Below are positions 6,579-13,921 of a stretch of 17,716 nt of DNA, piece after piece; position 1 is the stretch's first letter, and every line of letters begins with the position of its first letter. The notes beneath the pieces were generated by a model, which saw nothing but the letters and a program-made list of their open reading frames with translations, was not told the DNA's origin and ran no database searches. The position numbers and the translations under genes were made by a program. This stretch comes from an uncultured Eubacteriales bacterium (GTDB lineage Bacteria > Bacillota > Clostridia > Oscillospirales > CAG-272): the NCBI GenBank assembly GCA_934477985.1, contig CAKSOR010000005.1, forward strand, positions 1 to 17,716, in the 5' to 3' direction.

Positions 6579-8066
6579 ATGGCGAGATTATCTGAACTCC
6601 TTCCCGAGAGCGAGATCATCGGGACAAATCTTGACTCCGACCCTGAGATAAGCGGACTCTGTTCCGACTCGTTCTCGGTAAAGCCCGGCGGCGCTTTTAT
6701 CTGCCTTGCGGGCGGGTCGCACGACGGACACGATTTCATCTGCGTGGCGGTCGACCGCGGCGCCTCGCTGATCATCGCCGAGCGGCTGACGCCCTGGCTT
6801 GAGAAGCATCCGGACACGCGCTTTCTGCTCGTGAGGAACACCCGCCGCGCCGAGTCGGTCATGTGGAACAATATCTGCGGCCGCCCGTCGGAGCGGATGC
6901 AGTTTGTCGCGGTCACCGGCACGAACGGCAAAACCTCGACGACCTGCTTTATGCGCGGGATATTCAGGGAAGCCGGGTTCGTGACCGGGCTCATCGGCAC
7001 GGTGAAGTGCCTTTCGGGCGACCGGACCGACATAATCGGCGAGAGCGGCGTCAACTCGATGACGACCCCGCCGCCCGATAAGCTCTATCCGGAGCTTAAG
7101 CGAATGGCTGACGACGGCGTTGAGATCGTCTTCCTTGAGGCTTCCTCGCACGCGCTCAGCCAGCACCGGCTTGACCCGCTCCGCTTCAGACTTTCGGTCT
7201 TCACGAACCTGACGCCCGAGCATCTCGACTACCACGGCGATATGGAGCACTATTTCGAGGCGAAGCTCAGGCTGCTGGCGCTTTCGGACTGCGCGGCGGT
7301 GAATGTCGATGACAACTGGATGGCGCGGATAACCAGGTGCCCGATACACGTGACGACCTATTCGGTCGGCGGGGAAGCCGATTTCACGGCAAAGGACGCG
7401 CGCTGTCTCACCGACCGGCACGGCGTCTCATACCGACTCTCAGAGCCGGGCGGGGAATATGAAATCACCTGCCCGATCGACGGAATGTTCACGGTGCACA
7501 ACACACTCGCGGCGGCTTCGGCGGCGAGACTTTTCGGAATATCGCCCGAGGTCATACAGAAAGCGCTCGCCGATTCGCCGCAGATACCCGGACGGATGGA
7601 GATGATCGACTCCGGACTCGGGTTTGACATCTGCGTTGACTACGCGCACACGCCCGACGCGCTGAGGCTCGTCCTTGAGACTCTCAGGGCGAAGCTCAGA
7701 AGGGGCGGAAGGCTTATCGCCGTCTTCGGATGCGGCGGCGACCGCGACCGTTCGAAGCGCCCAGAGATGGGGCGGATAGCCTCGGAGCTCGCCGACTTTG
7801 CCGTGATAACCTCGGACAACAGCCGGAGCGAGAACCCGCGGGCGATAATCTTCGACATAATCCGCGGAGTCGGCGACCGCTCGAAGTGCCGCGTCGTCGA
7901 AAAGCGCGAAAAGGCGATTGCCTATGCGATAAGCGAGGCGCGGGCGGGCGACATAATCCTCCTTGCCGGAAAGGGCCACGAGGACTACGAGATCGACTCG
8001 ACCGGAAAGCATCCATTCTCTGAGCGTTCGTTGATAGAAAAAGCGCTGAACGCCGGAAAGACCTGA
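6579..8066 (+). CDS. murE: UDP-N-acetylmuramoyl-L-alanyl-D-glutamate--meso-diaminopimelate ligase
   Basis: MurE adds the third amino acid to the peptidoglycan stem precursor in the cytoplasm, using ATP. The 495-residue protein has the Mur ligase P-loop GTNGKT (Lys118 is the ATP-binding lysine), the EASSHAL segment, the YAHTPDAL block of the C-terminal domain, FGCGGDRDRSKRP, and the end motif GKGHEDYE. The substrate-selecting motif reads DNSR (413-416). The arginine at its last position is the meso-DAP-type residue, although the usual DNPR proline is a serine. ATG 6579 is preferred over GTG 6561, because GAGG (6569-6572) lies six bases before it. That site falls inside an inverted repeat. murF follows after 69 bases. 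Confidence 0.94.
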   Translation: MARLSELLPESEIIGTNLDSDPEISGLCSDSFSVKPGGAFICLAGGSHDGHDFICVAVDRGASLIIAERLTPWLEKHPDTRFLLVRNTRRAESVMWNNICGRPSERMQFVAVTGTNGKTSTTCFMRGIFREAGFVTGLIGTVKCLSGDRTDIIGESGVNSMTTPPPDKLYPELKRMADDGVEIVFLEASSHALSQHRLDPLRFRLSVFTNLTPEHLDYHGDMEHYFEAKLRLLALSDCAAVNVDDNWMARITRCPIHVTTYSVGGEADFTAKDARCLTDRHGVSYRLSEPGGEYEITCPIDGMFTVHNTLAAASAARLFGISPEVIQKALADSPQIPGRMEMIDSGLGFDICVDYAHTPDALRLVLETLRAKLRRGGRLIAVFGCGGDRDRSKRPEMGRIASELADFAVITSDNSRSENPRAIIFDIIRGVGDRSKCRVVEKREKAIAYAISEARAGDIILLAGKGHEDYEIDSTGKHPFSERSLIEKALNAGKT

Positions 8067-8078
8067 AACTGAAATCAC

Positions 8079-8096
8079 CGCGCCGCCACCGGCGCG
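8079..8096 (+). other. GC-rich hairpin between murE and murF
   Basis: CGCGCCG (8079-8085) pairs perfectly with CGGCGCG (8090-8096) around the loop CCAC. Only two T residues follow, so it is unlikely to terminate well. It may act as an mRNA processing or stability structure inside the operon. It lies 28 bases before the murF Shine-Dalgarno. Confidence 0.45.
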
Positions 8097-8135
8097 TTCA
8101 CACCAATATAAAAAAATTCATCTGGAGAAACAAAA

Positions 8136-9569
8136 ATGAGTATCAAGTTCAAAAAGGAATTCATGACACTGAGTGAGCTCGCGGCTCTGCTCGGACTTCC
8201 GAACAAAGGCGATTGCTCTGTGACGAGCGTGACGACCGACTCCCGCGAGACCGAGTCCGGATCGCTTTTTGTGGCTCTGAAGGGCGAGCGGTTCGACGGA
8301 AACGACTTCGTTGAGCAGGCGCTGAGCAGGGGAGCGGCGGCTGTCATAGCCGAGCGCCTGCCAAAGACCTTGTCCGCGGACGACGCCGAGCGTGTGCTCG
8401 TCGTGCCGGATTCGCTCGAGGCGTTCGGAAAGGTCGCCAGAGCCTACAAGTCGCGCATCGCGCCAAAGACGGTCGCCGTCACCGGAAGCGTCGGCAAGAC
8501 CACGACAAAGGAGTTCATCGCCGCCGTCGCGAGCGCCCGCTATATCGTCCACAAGACCGAGGGCAACTTCAACAGCGAGATCGGTATGCCTCTGTCGATA
8601 CTCAACATGCCCGCAACCTCGCAGGTCTGCGTTCTCGAGATGGGAATGAGCCACGCCGGCGAGATTGCGCGGATGTCAGCCATCGCCTGCCCCGACATCG
8701 CGGTTATCACGAATATCGGCAACTCGCATATCGAGAACCTCGGCTCGCGCGAGAATATCTGCAAGGCGAAGCTCGAGATAGTCAGCGGAATGTCCGGGAC
8801 AGGGCATGTCATCCTCAACGCCGATGAGCCGATGCTCTTCGCGCAGGTCGGAAAGCTCGGGCAGGAGATCATTCTGGTCGGTCTCACGAATCCGCAGGCT
8901 GATTTCCGCGCGCTGAACATCCGCGAGTACGAGGACAGCACCGAGTTCGATCTCGTCGCGGGAAAGCGGGTCGTGACGAACGTCCGCATTCCGGCTATCG
9001 GAAAGCACAATGTCTACGACGCGACCTTCGCCTTCGCGGTCGGAACGCTGCTCGGAATGAGCGACGACGAGATCAAGCGCGGGCTGATGTCCTTCCGCAA
9101 CATCGGAATGCGGCAGAATATCTACGAGTGTGGCGGGCTGACAATCATCGAGGACTGCTACAACGCCGGTCCGGAGTCGATGAGAGCGGCGCTCGATGTT
9201 CTCTCGAAGATGGCGGAGAAGAATCACTGCCGCTCGATCGCGGTGCTCGGCGACATGCGCGAGCTCGGTGAGTACTCGAAGCGCCTCCACATGGAGATCG
9301 GAACTCTCGTCGCGTCAAAGCACGTCGATTACCTCGCGACCTTCGGCAGGGAGGCTGAGAACATCGCCCTCGGCGCGATAAATCACGCCTTCAAGCCCGA
9401 CAACATCGCGATTAACAAGAACATCGAGGACCCGGCGCTGACCGCGAAGGCGGTATACGACATGGCGCGCTACGGCGACGTGGTGCTCTTCAAGGCGAGC
9501 CGGGCGGTGAAACTCGAGCGGGTCATCGAGGAGCTGAAGAAGCTGCTCGTGAACGGAGTCAGGAAGTAA
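8136..9569 (+). CDS. murF: UDP-N-acetylmuramoyl-tripeptide--D-alanyl-D-alanine ligase
   Basis: MurF joins D-Ala-D-Ala to the UDP-MurNAc-tripeptide, completing the pentapeptide precursor in the cytoplasm. The 477-residue protein shows the ligase P-loop GSVGKTTTKE (Lys121), the family block EMGMSHAGEI, the INADEP-like LNADEP segment, IEDCYNAGPESM and LGDMRELG, all in the order found in MurF. ATG 8136 is preceded by GGAG (8124-8127) at eight bases. The protein starts with a short basic stretch before MTLSELAALLG, so an ATG at 8163 could be an alternative, but it lacks a comparable ribosome binding site. mraY begins nine bases after the stop, so the two are surely co-transcribed. Confidence 0.95.
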   Translation: MSIKFKKEFMTLSELAALLGLPNKGDCSVTSVTTDSRETESGSLFVALKGERFDGNDFVEQALSRGAAAVIAERLPKTLSADDAERVLVVPDSLEAFGKVARAYKSRIAPKTVAVTGSVGKTTTKEFIAAVASARYIVHKTEGNFNSEIGMPLSILNMPATSQVCVLEMGMSHAGEIARMSAIACPDIAVITNIGNSHIENLGSRENICKAKLEIVSGMSGTGHVILNADEPMLFAQVGKLGQEIILVGLTNPQADFRALNIREYEDSTEFDLVAGKRVVTNVRIPAIGKHNVYDATFAFAVGTLLGMSDDEIKRGLMSFRNIGMRQNIYECGGLTIIEDCYNAGPESMRAALDVLSKMAEKNHCRSIAVLGDMRELGEYSKRLHMEIGTLVASKHVDYLATFGREAENIALGAINHAFKPDNIAINKNIEDPALTAKAVYDMARYGDVVLFKASRAVKLERVIEELKKLLVNGVRK

Positions 9570-9578
9570 GGGATACGA

Positions 9579-10562
9579 ATGATAGTATATTTTCTGACGG
9601 CTCTCGTGCTGACATTCTTTCTGACGGCGGTGATCGCGCGGATACTGATCCCCAAGCTGAAGAGCATGAAGCTCGGTCAGCAGATACTCGACATAGGTCC
9701 GCGCTGGCACAAGAGCAAGGAAGGCACGCCGACGATGGGCGGAATCAGCTTCATCACAGCGTCGCTGATCGTCTTTATCCTGCTCTGCGCGATGGCTTAT
9801 CTGACCGGCAATTCCGCGGGCTTTGAGAAGGCGGTGATCGTCCTTCTGATGGCGACGCTCAACGGCGCGGTCGGCGTCGTCGACGACCTCACGAAGTTCA
9901 AGAATCACCGCAACGAGGGGCTGACAGCGTCTCAGAAGTACCTGTTGCAGCTGATCTGCGCGGGCGCGTTCCTCGCGGCGCTGAAGTTCACCGGCAATCT
10001 TTCGACCGAGCTCTGCATCCCGTATGTCGGCGTGAAGCTCGAGCTCGGGATATTCTACTACATTCTGTCGATACTGCTGATAACCGGCATCGTCAACGCG
10101 GTCAACCTGACCGACGGAATCGACGGACTGGCGAGCAGCGTGACTCTCGCGGTCGGGGCGTTTTACGCGGTGGCGTCGTTCACGCTCGGACTGCTGCCCG
10201 AAGCGGTGCTCTCGGGAATAATGATGGGCGCGTGTCTTGGCTTCCTCGTCTATAATTTCTACCCGGCGAAGGTCTTCATGGGCGACACCGGCTCGCTTTT
10301 CCTTGGCGGAATGGTCGTCGGGACGGCTTACGCGCTCGGCAATCCGCTGATCGTCATCATCATCGGAATAGTTTACATCTGCGAGACCGTCTCGGTCATC
10401 ATGCAGGTGACCTATTTCAAGCTGACACACGGCAAGCGGATATTCAAGATGACGCCGATACACCACCATTTCGAGAAGTGCGGCTGGTCGGAGCTGAAGA
10501 TCGTCGGAGTTTTCTCGCTGGTGACGGTTATCGCGGGCGTCATCGCGTATTTCGGACTTTGA
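9579..10562 (+). CDS. mraY: Phospho-N-acetylmuramoyl-pentapeptide transferase (lipid I synthase)
   Basis: MraY is the integral membrane enzyme that transfers phospho-MurNAc-pentapeptide to undecaprenyl phosphate on the inner leaflet. The 327-residue protein has about ten hydrophobic segments, as expected. Conserved catalytic features are present: the aspartate pair in VVDDLTKF (Asp102-Asp103), Asp179 in NLTDGIDGLA, Asp236 in FMGDTGSL, and the cytoplasmic HHH triplet (295-297) in TPIHHHFE. ATG 9579 has AAGGGA (9568-9573) five bases upstream, partly within the murF stop. In many dcw clusters murD follows here; in this one ftsW follows directly after 22 bases. Confidence 0.96.
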   Translation: MIVYFLTALVLTFFLTAVIARILIPKLKSMKLGQQILDIGPRWHKSKEGTPTMGGISFITASLIVFILLCAMAYLTGNSAGFEKAVIVLLMATLNGAVGVVDDLTKFKNHRNEGLTASQKYLLQLICAGAFLAALKFTGNLSTELCIPYVGVKLELGIFYYILSILLITGIVNAVNLTDGIDGLASSVTLAVGAFYAVASFTLGLLPEAVLSGIMMGACLGFLVYNFYPAKVFMGDTGSLFLGGMVVGTAYALGNPLIVIIIGIVYICETVSVIMQVTYFKLTHGKRIFKMTPIHHHFEKCGWSELKIVGVFSLVTVIAGVIAYFGL

Positions 10563-10584
10563 ACTCACACGGAGGTGAGCGGCT

Positions 10585-12195
10585 TTGCAGAACGGTTACA
10601 GATACACGTCGTCGGCAAGACCCGACGGAAAACAGAATACCGCGTCCGGACAGGCACATAACGCTCAGCCGCGAAAAGCCCAGGTTCAGAACGGCGCTCC
10701 CGCGAGCCGTCAGAACACGCGCAGAGCGCCCGGACATGCGTCCGGGACGAGTCCGCGGCAGATACCCGCTCAGGGAGCGAACGCCGCTCAAAGCCCGCGT
10801 GTGAGCCCTCAGAACGCGAACGGCGGACAGGCGAATAGTCCGGGCACCGCTCAGAACGCGCGTGTGAGTCACCGGAGCGCGAACACGCCGGATTCCGCGC
10901 AGACCAGGGCGGCAGTAACTCCGGGCGGCTCGGGGGAGCAGACCCGCGCGGTCGGAGAGCGCGCCGGGACCGGAGTCGCTGTCCCGGCGAACGGGAAGGG
11001 CGGCGTGCTCGGCTTCTGGAGGAAAGTTTTCGCGCTGACGCCGGTTGAGGCGAAGCACAACGCGGTCGTTCCGCGAGTTGTCGAGGGGTACGACTATGTC
11101 TTTCTGATAATCGTGCTTGTGCTGCTGGCGTTCGGAAGCGTCATGGTCTATTCGGCGTCGTACGCCTACGCCAAGACGCGCTATGGCGACAGCTACTATT
11201 ACGTGACGAAGCAGGCGATATTCATGACTGTCGGATTCGTCGGTATGTTCATCGCGGCGAGGTTTCCGCCTGATTTCTACAAACGTTTCGCGCCGCACAT
11301 CTATATTGGCTGCTTTTTACTTCTCTGCCTTGTGCCGATACCCGGAATCGGAGTCGTCAGTAAGGGCGCGAGACGCTGGGTCGGAATCGCGGGTTTACAG
11401 TTCCAGCCGTCCGAGATGATGAAATTCGGACTCGCGGCGATGCTGGCGTGGTATTTCGACCGTTATCAGAAGCGTGTCGTTGACTACACGAACTTCTGGA
11501 AGGCGTCGGCGTTCGGGGTTTTCTTTCCGTACATGATAGTCGGCGTTACCTGCGTGATGATAATAATCGAGAAGCATCTCTCGGGAACTATCATAATGTT
11601 CCTCATCGGAACGATAATAATTTTCGCGGGCGGCGCGATGAAGCGATGGCTGGCGGCGCTTGGAGGCGTCGGAATGGTGGCGCTTCTGGTACTCGGACTT
11701 TTTACCGACTACACGAAGCGGCGCTTCGACCTCTGGCTGCACCCCGAGAAGTACCCGCTGGACGGCGGCTGGCAGACCTTGCAGGGACTGTACGCGATCG
11801 GTTCGGGAGGATTCTTCGGAGTCGGCATAGGTGAGAGCCGAATGAAGCACATGTACGTCTCAGAGCCTCAGAACGACTTCATCTTCACGATAGTCTGTGA
11901 GGAGCTTGGATTCATCGGAGCGGTTGCGGTTATCGCGCTCTTCATGCTGTTCATCTACCGCGGCATGGTGATAGCGATGCGCGCGCCGGATATTTTCTCG
12001 CAGCTGCTTGTGACCGGAATAATCGGAAAAGTCGCGATACAGGCGGTGCTGAACATCGCGGTTGTCACGGCGTCGATACCTAACACCGGAATCGCGCTTC
12101 CGTTCTTCTCATACGGAGGCACGTCGCTATGTGTGCTGATGGCTGAGATGGGAGTAGTCCTGTCAATCTCGCGCTACTCAAAGCAGCGCAAATAG
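10585..12195 (+). CDS. ftsW: SEDS-family septal peptidoglycan polymerase FtsW (SpoVE type) with a 170-residue N-terminal tail
   Basis: SEDS proteins are multi-spanning glycosyltransferases that polymerise lipid II with a cognate class B PBP. The membrane core begins at about residue 172 and shows GARRW with the following QPSE, the LQGLYAIGSGG block, the EPQNDFIF segment with the likely catalytic Asp431, and PNTGIALPFFSYGGTS near the end. Residues 1 to about 140 are low complexity, rich in Ala, Gln, Asn, Arg, Ser and Gly; residues 140-171 form a charged juxtamembrane stretch. Typical FtsW/SpoVE proteins are near 370-420 residues, so at 536 this one is clearly extended. The start is TTG 10585, six bases after a full Shine-Dalgarno GGAGGTGA (10571-10578); no ATG offers a better start. 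FtsW and SpoVE cannot be separated by sequence alone. Confidence 0.93.
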   Translation: MQNGYRYTSSARPDGKQNTASGQAHNAQPRKAQVQNGAPASRQNTRRAPGHASGTSPRQIPAQGANAAQSPRVSPQNANGGQANSPGTAQNARVSHRSANTPDSAQTRAAVTPGGSGEQTRAVGERAGTGVAVPANGKGGVLGFWRKVFALTPVEAKHNAVVPRVVEGYDYVFLIIVLVLLAFGSVMVYSASYAYAKTRYGDSYYYVTKQAIFMTVGFVGMFIAARFPPDFYKRFAPHIYIGCFLLLCLVPIPGIGVVSKGARRWVGIAGLQFQPSEMMKFGLAAMLAWYFDRYQKRVVDYTNFWKASAFGVFFPYMIVGVTCVMIIIEKHLSGTIIMFLIGTIIIFAGGAMKRWLAALGGVGMVALLVLGLFTDYTKRRFDLWLHPEKYPLDGGWQTLQGLYAIGSGGFFGVGIGESRMKHMYVSEPQNDFIFTIVCEELGFIGAVAVIALFMLFIYRGMVIAMRAPDIFSQLLVTGIIGKVAIQAVLNIAVVTASIPNTGIALPFFSYGGTSLCVLMAEMGVVLSISRYSKQRK

Positions 12196-12462
12196 CGGCG
12201 AGCCGCCGCTGGCAAAGTCAAGGTTAATTTGGCTGTAATTGCCTGTTGGTGTCTTATCTTGTGGGATCGGCAAGCTGCCTTGCAGCTTGCCGACCCGTTC
12301 GGGCGTAGCCCTCACCTCCCGGTACGGCGAGCCGCCGCTGGCAAAGTCAAGGTCAGTTTGACGGTAATTGCTTGTTAATGTCTTATCTTGTGGGAATCGG
12401 CAAGTTGCCTTGCAGCCCGTCGACCCGTTCGGGCAGAGCCCTCACCTCCCGACGGCGAGCCG
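12196..12462. repeat. Imperfect tandem duplication, unit 129/128 bp, plus the start of a third copy
   Basis: Copy 1 spans 12196-12324 and copy 2 spans 12325-12452; a third copy starts at 12453 and diverges after ten bases (CGGCGAGCCG). The copies share their first 29 bases, the stretch around GTCTTATCTTGTGGGA, and the end CGACCCGTTCGGGC with CCCTCACCTCCCG. They differ mostly in the middle. Copy 1 starts immediately after the ftsW stop. No credible coding sequence is present. Confidence 0.85.
12267..12293. other. 11-bp perfect hairpin within repeat copy 1
   Basis: TCGGCAAGCTG (12267-12277) and CAGCTTGCCGA (12283-12293) pair perfectly around the loop CCTTG. The matching place in copy 2 keeps the CCTTGCAG core but the arms no longer match, so the hairpin has decayed there. 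No T-run follows, which argues against an intrinsic terminator. Confidence 0.7.
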
Positions 12463-12504
12463 CTTTGCAGCGAGCTGCTTTGCAGCGAGCTGCTTTGCAG
12501 CTTG
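12463..12504. repeat. 15-bp microrepeats (CTTTGCAGCGAGCTG) forming short palindromes
   Basis: Two exact copies of CTTTGCAGCGAGCTG lie at 12463-12477 and 12478-12492, with a partial third at 12493-12504. Each junction forms a small palindrome such as AGCTG-CTTTG-CAGC. There are no unique spacers between units, so this is not a CRISPR array. The remainder up to 12599 is AT-rich near 12541-12563 and shows only a weak TATAAA (12556-12561) without a good -35 box; I see nothing else firm in it. Confidence 0.75.
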
Positions 12505-12599
12505 TATAGCCTCCCGCGATGGAGGCGCGCGAATTCAGTATAAACAAATAACCATTATAAACAAACCCATTTCCACCGGCATACAGAAGAGCCGGAAAT

Positions 12600-12620
12600 A
12601 ACCTTTTGTTTGAAAAGGTT
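12600..12620. other. 8-bp hairpin upstream of murG
   Basis: AACCTTTT (12600-12607) pairs with AAAAGGTT (12613-12620) around the loop GTTTG. It is followed by TAGGGAG rather than a T-run, so it is probably part of the repeat-rich spacer and not a terminator. Confidence 0.5.
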
Positions 12621-12638
12621 TAGGGAGAGTGGAGAGGT

Positions 12639-12689
12639 GTCGGAGGGGCGAGAACCCCTTTCCTTAAAAGGGGTTCTCGCCCCTCTGAC
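12639..12689. other. Long hairpin with a 23-bp stem ending just before the murG ribosome binding site
   Basis: The arms 12639-12661 and 12667-12689 pair over 23 positions around the loop CCTTA. The inner 18 pairs are perfect (AGGGGCGAGAACCCCTTT against its complement) and the outer five include one G-U. The stem ends three bases before GGAGG (12693-12697), the murG Shine-Dalgarno. No T-run follows on either strand. It could be a mobile palindromic repeat, a processing site, or a structure that affects murG translation. Confidence 0.75.
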
Positions 12690-12702
12690 TATGGAGGAAT
12701 TT

Positions 12703-13827
12703 ATGAGAGTTTTAGTCACCGGCGGCGGGACTGGCGGGCATGTGAATCCCGCGCTCGCCATTGCCGGAAATATCCGTGAGAATCAGCCCGGGGCGGAGAT
12801 CGCGTTTGTCGGCACTTCGCACGGCATCGAGAACAAGTTAGTGCCGAAGGAAGGCTACAGGCTGTACCATGTCGAGGTGCAGGGCTTCAAACGAAAGATA
12901 ACGCCCTACAACATAAAGTCGGCGTGGCTGGCTTTCACGTCGCCGATGAAGGCGAAGAGACTGATACGCGAGTTCAAGCCGGATCTTGTCATCGGCACCG
13001 GCGGGTATGTCAGCTGGCCTTTACTGAAGGCGGCTTCGGCGATGGGAATTCCGACCGCCGTGCACGAGTCGAACGCGATTCCGGGTGTCGCGGTGCGGAT
13101 GCTCGCGAAGTATGTCGACCGGATTTATGTGAATTTCGACGCGACCGCGAAGGCGCTCGGCGAGGAGTTCGCCCCGAAGATTCTGAAGGTCGGCAACCCG
13201 ATTAATCCGGCGTTCGCCTTGCTCGACTACGAAAAGGCGCGTGAGAAGCTCGGAATCACCGGGAAGTACAAAACGTTCCTCCTCTCCTACGGCGGAAGCA
13301 TGGGCGCGGAGAAGGTCAACGACGAGATACTCGATTTCATGCGCGACTTCACGTCGAAGCATCCCGAGGTTCTGCATGTCCACGCGACCGGCGCTATCGA
13401 ATACGAGGCGGCGACCGCTAAGTTCAAAGAGTACGGACTCGACAAGTGTTCTAACATAAAGCTGCTCGAGTACATCTACGACATGCCGGTCGAGATGGCG
13501 GCGGCGGATGTCGTCGTGAGCCGCGCGGGAGCTATGACGCTCTCGGAGCTCGCGGTGCTAGGCAAGTGCAGCGTGCTGATTCCGTCCCCGCACGTGACCG
13601 ACAACCACCAGTACAAGAACGCCAAGGTGCTCGCCGACGCCGGCGCGGCGCTGCTCTTTGAGGAGAAAGAACTGACTCCCGGGGTTCTGACGAAGGCTAT
13701 GGGCGGACTGCTCGAAGACCCGGCAAAGCGCGCTTCGATGAGCGAAAAGATAAGGTCATTCGCGCTTCCGGACGCCAACCGCGACATCTATCTTGACTTG
13801 ATGAGGCTCGCCGGAGAGAAAAAATAA
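12703..13827 (+). CDS. murG: Undecaprenyldiphospho-muramoylpentapeptide beta-N-acetylglucosaminyltransferase
   Basis: MurG adds GlcNAc from UDP-GlcNAc to lipid I at the inner face of the membrane, making lipid II. The 374-residue GT-B protein opens with the glycine loop GGGTGGH (His13 is the likely catalytic base), carries HESNAIPG (His121 to Gly128), the second-domain SYGGSMGA loop, and RAGAMTLSEL (Arg274 to Leu283) with Glu282 in the position that contacts the UDP-GlcNAc ribose. It ends with the usual HQYKNA block and helix. I place the start at ATG 12703, five bases after GGAGG (12693-12697). Longer frames from 12610 or 12691 would run through the hairpin and the ribosome binding site. About 500 bases of repeats separate it from ftsW. 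Confidence 0.95.
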   Translation: MRVLVTGGGTGGHVNPALAIAGNIRENQPGAEIAFVGTSHGIENKLVPKEGYRLYHVEVQGFKRKITPYNIKSAWLAFTSPMKAKRLIREFKPDLVIGTGGYVSWPLLKAASAMGIPTAVHESNAIPGVAVRMLAKYVDRIYVNFDATAKALGEEFAPKILKVGNPINPAFALLDYEKAREKLGITGKYKTFLLSYGGSMGAEKVNDEILDFMRDFTSKHPEVLHVHATGAIEYEAATAKFKEYGLDKCSNIKLLEYIYDMPVEMAAADVVVSRAGAMTLSELAVLGKCSVLIPSPHVTDNHQYKNAKVLADAGAALLFEEKELTPGVLTKAMGGLLEDPAKRASMSEKIRSFALPDANRDIYLDLMRLAGEKK

Positions 13828-13850
13828 AAAATCGCGTATAAATATACGCG
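13819..13850 (-). terminator. Predicted minus-strand intrinsic terminator between murG and ftsQ
   Basis: CGCGTATA (13833-13840) and TATACGCG (13843-13850) form a palindrome. Read on the minus strand, the hairpin is followed by TTTTTT, A, TTTTTT, the classical terminator layout. Read on the plus strand, no T-run follows directly; the nearest (13863-13867) is 13 bases away. The A-rich stretch overlaps the last murG codons, so part of the signal may be coding by chance. No minus-strand gene reads into it. Confidence 0.4.
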
Positions 13851-13857
13851 AACTCTC

Positions 13858-13887
13858 TTGACTTTTTGTGTGTTGATATGGTATAAT
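13858..13887 (+). promoter_or_regulatory. Sigma-A type promoter of ftsQ
   Basis: A -35 box TTGACT (13858-13863) and a consensus -10 TATAAT (13882-13887) are separated by 18 bases, and TGG directly before the -10 makes it an extended -10 promoter. The start point would be near 13894, leaving a leader of about 28 bases with the GGAGG ribosome binding site. ftsQ and perhaps ftsZ are thus transcribed independently of the upstream operon. Confidence 0.8.
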
Positions 13888-13921
13888 AATATCGGCGGGA
13901 ATATTTTTGATCGGAGGAAAA

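Noticed and set aside
9315..10568. 417-codon minus-strand ORF opposite murF and mraY
   Set aside because: It is a compositional shadow of two firmly identified genes, with no motif and no ribosome binding site.
12463..12504. Short direct repeats considered as a CRISPR array
   Set aside because: Units are 15 bp, contiguous, without unique spacers, and no cas genes are near.
12368..12601. 77-codon plus-strand ORF between ftsW and murG
   Set aside because: It runs through repeat copy 2 and the 15-bp microrepeats, which produce its FAASC repeats, and it has no ribosome binding site.
12610..12702. N-terminal extension of murG from 12610 or 12691
   Set aside because: The extension encodes the long hairpin and the Shine-Dalgarno; the family glycine loop needs only a few residues before it, as provided by ATG 12703.
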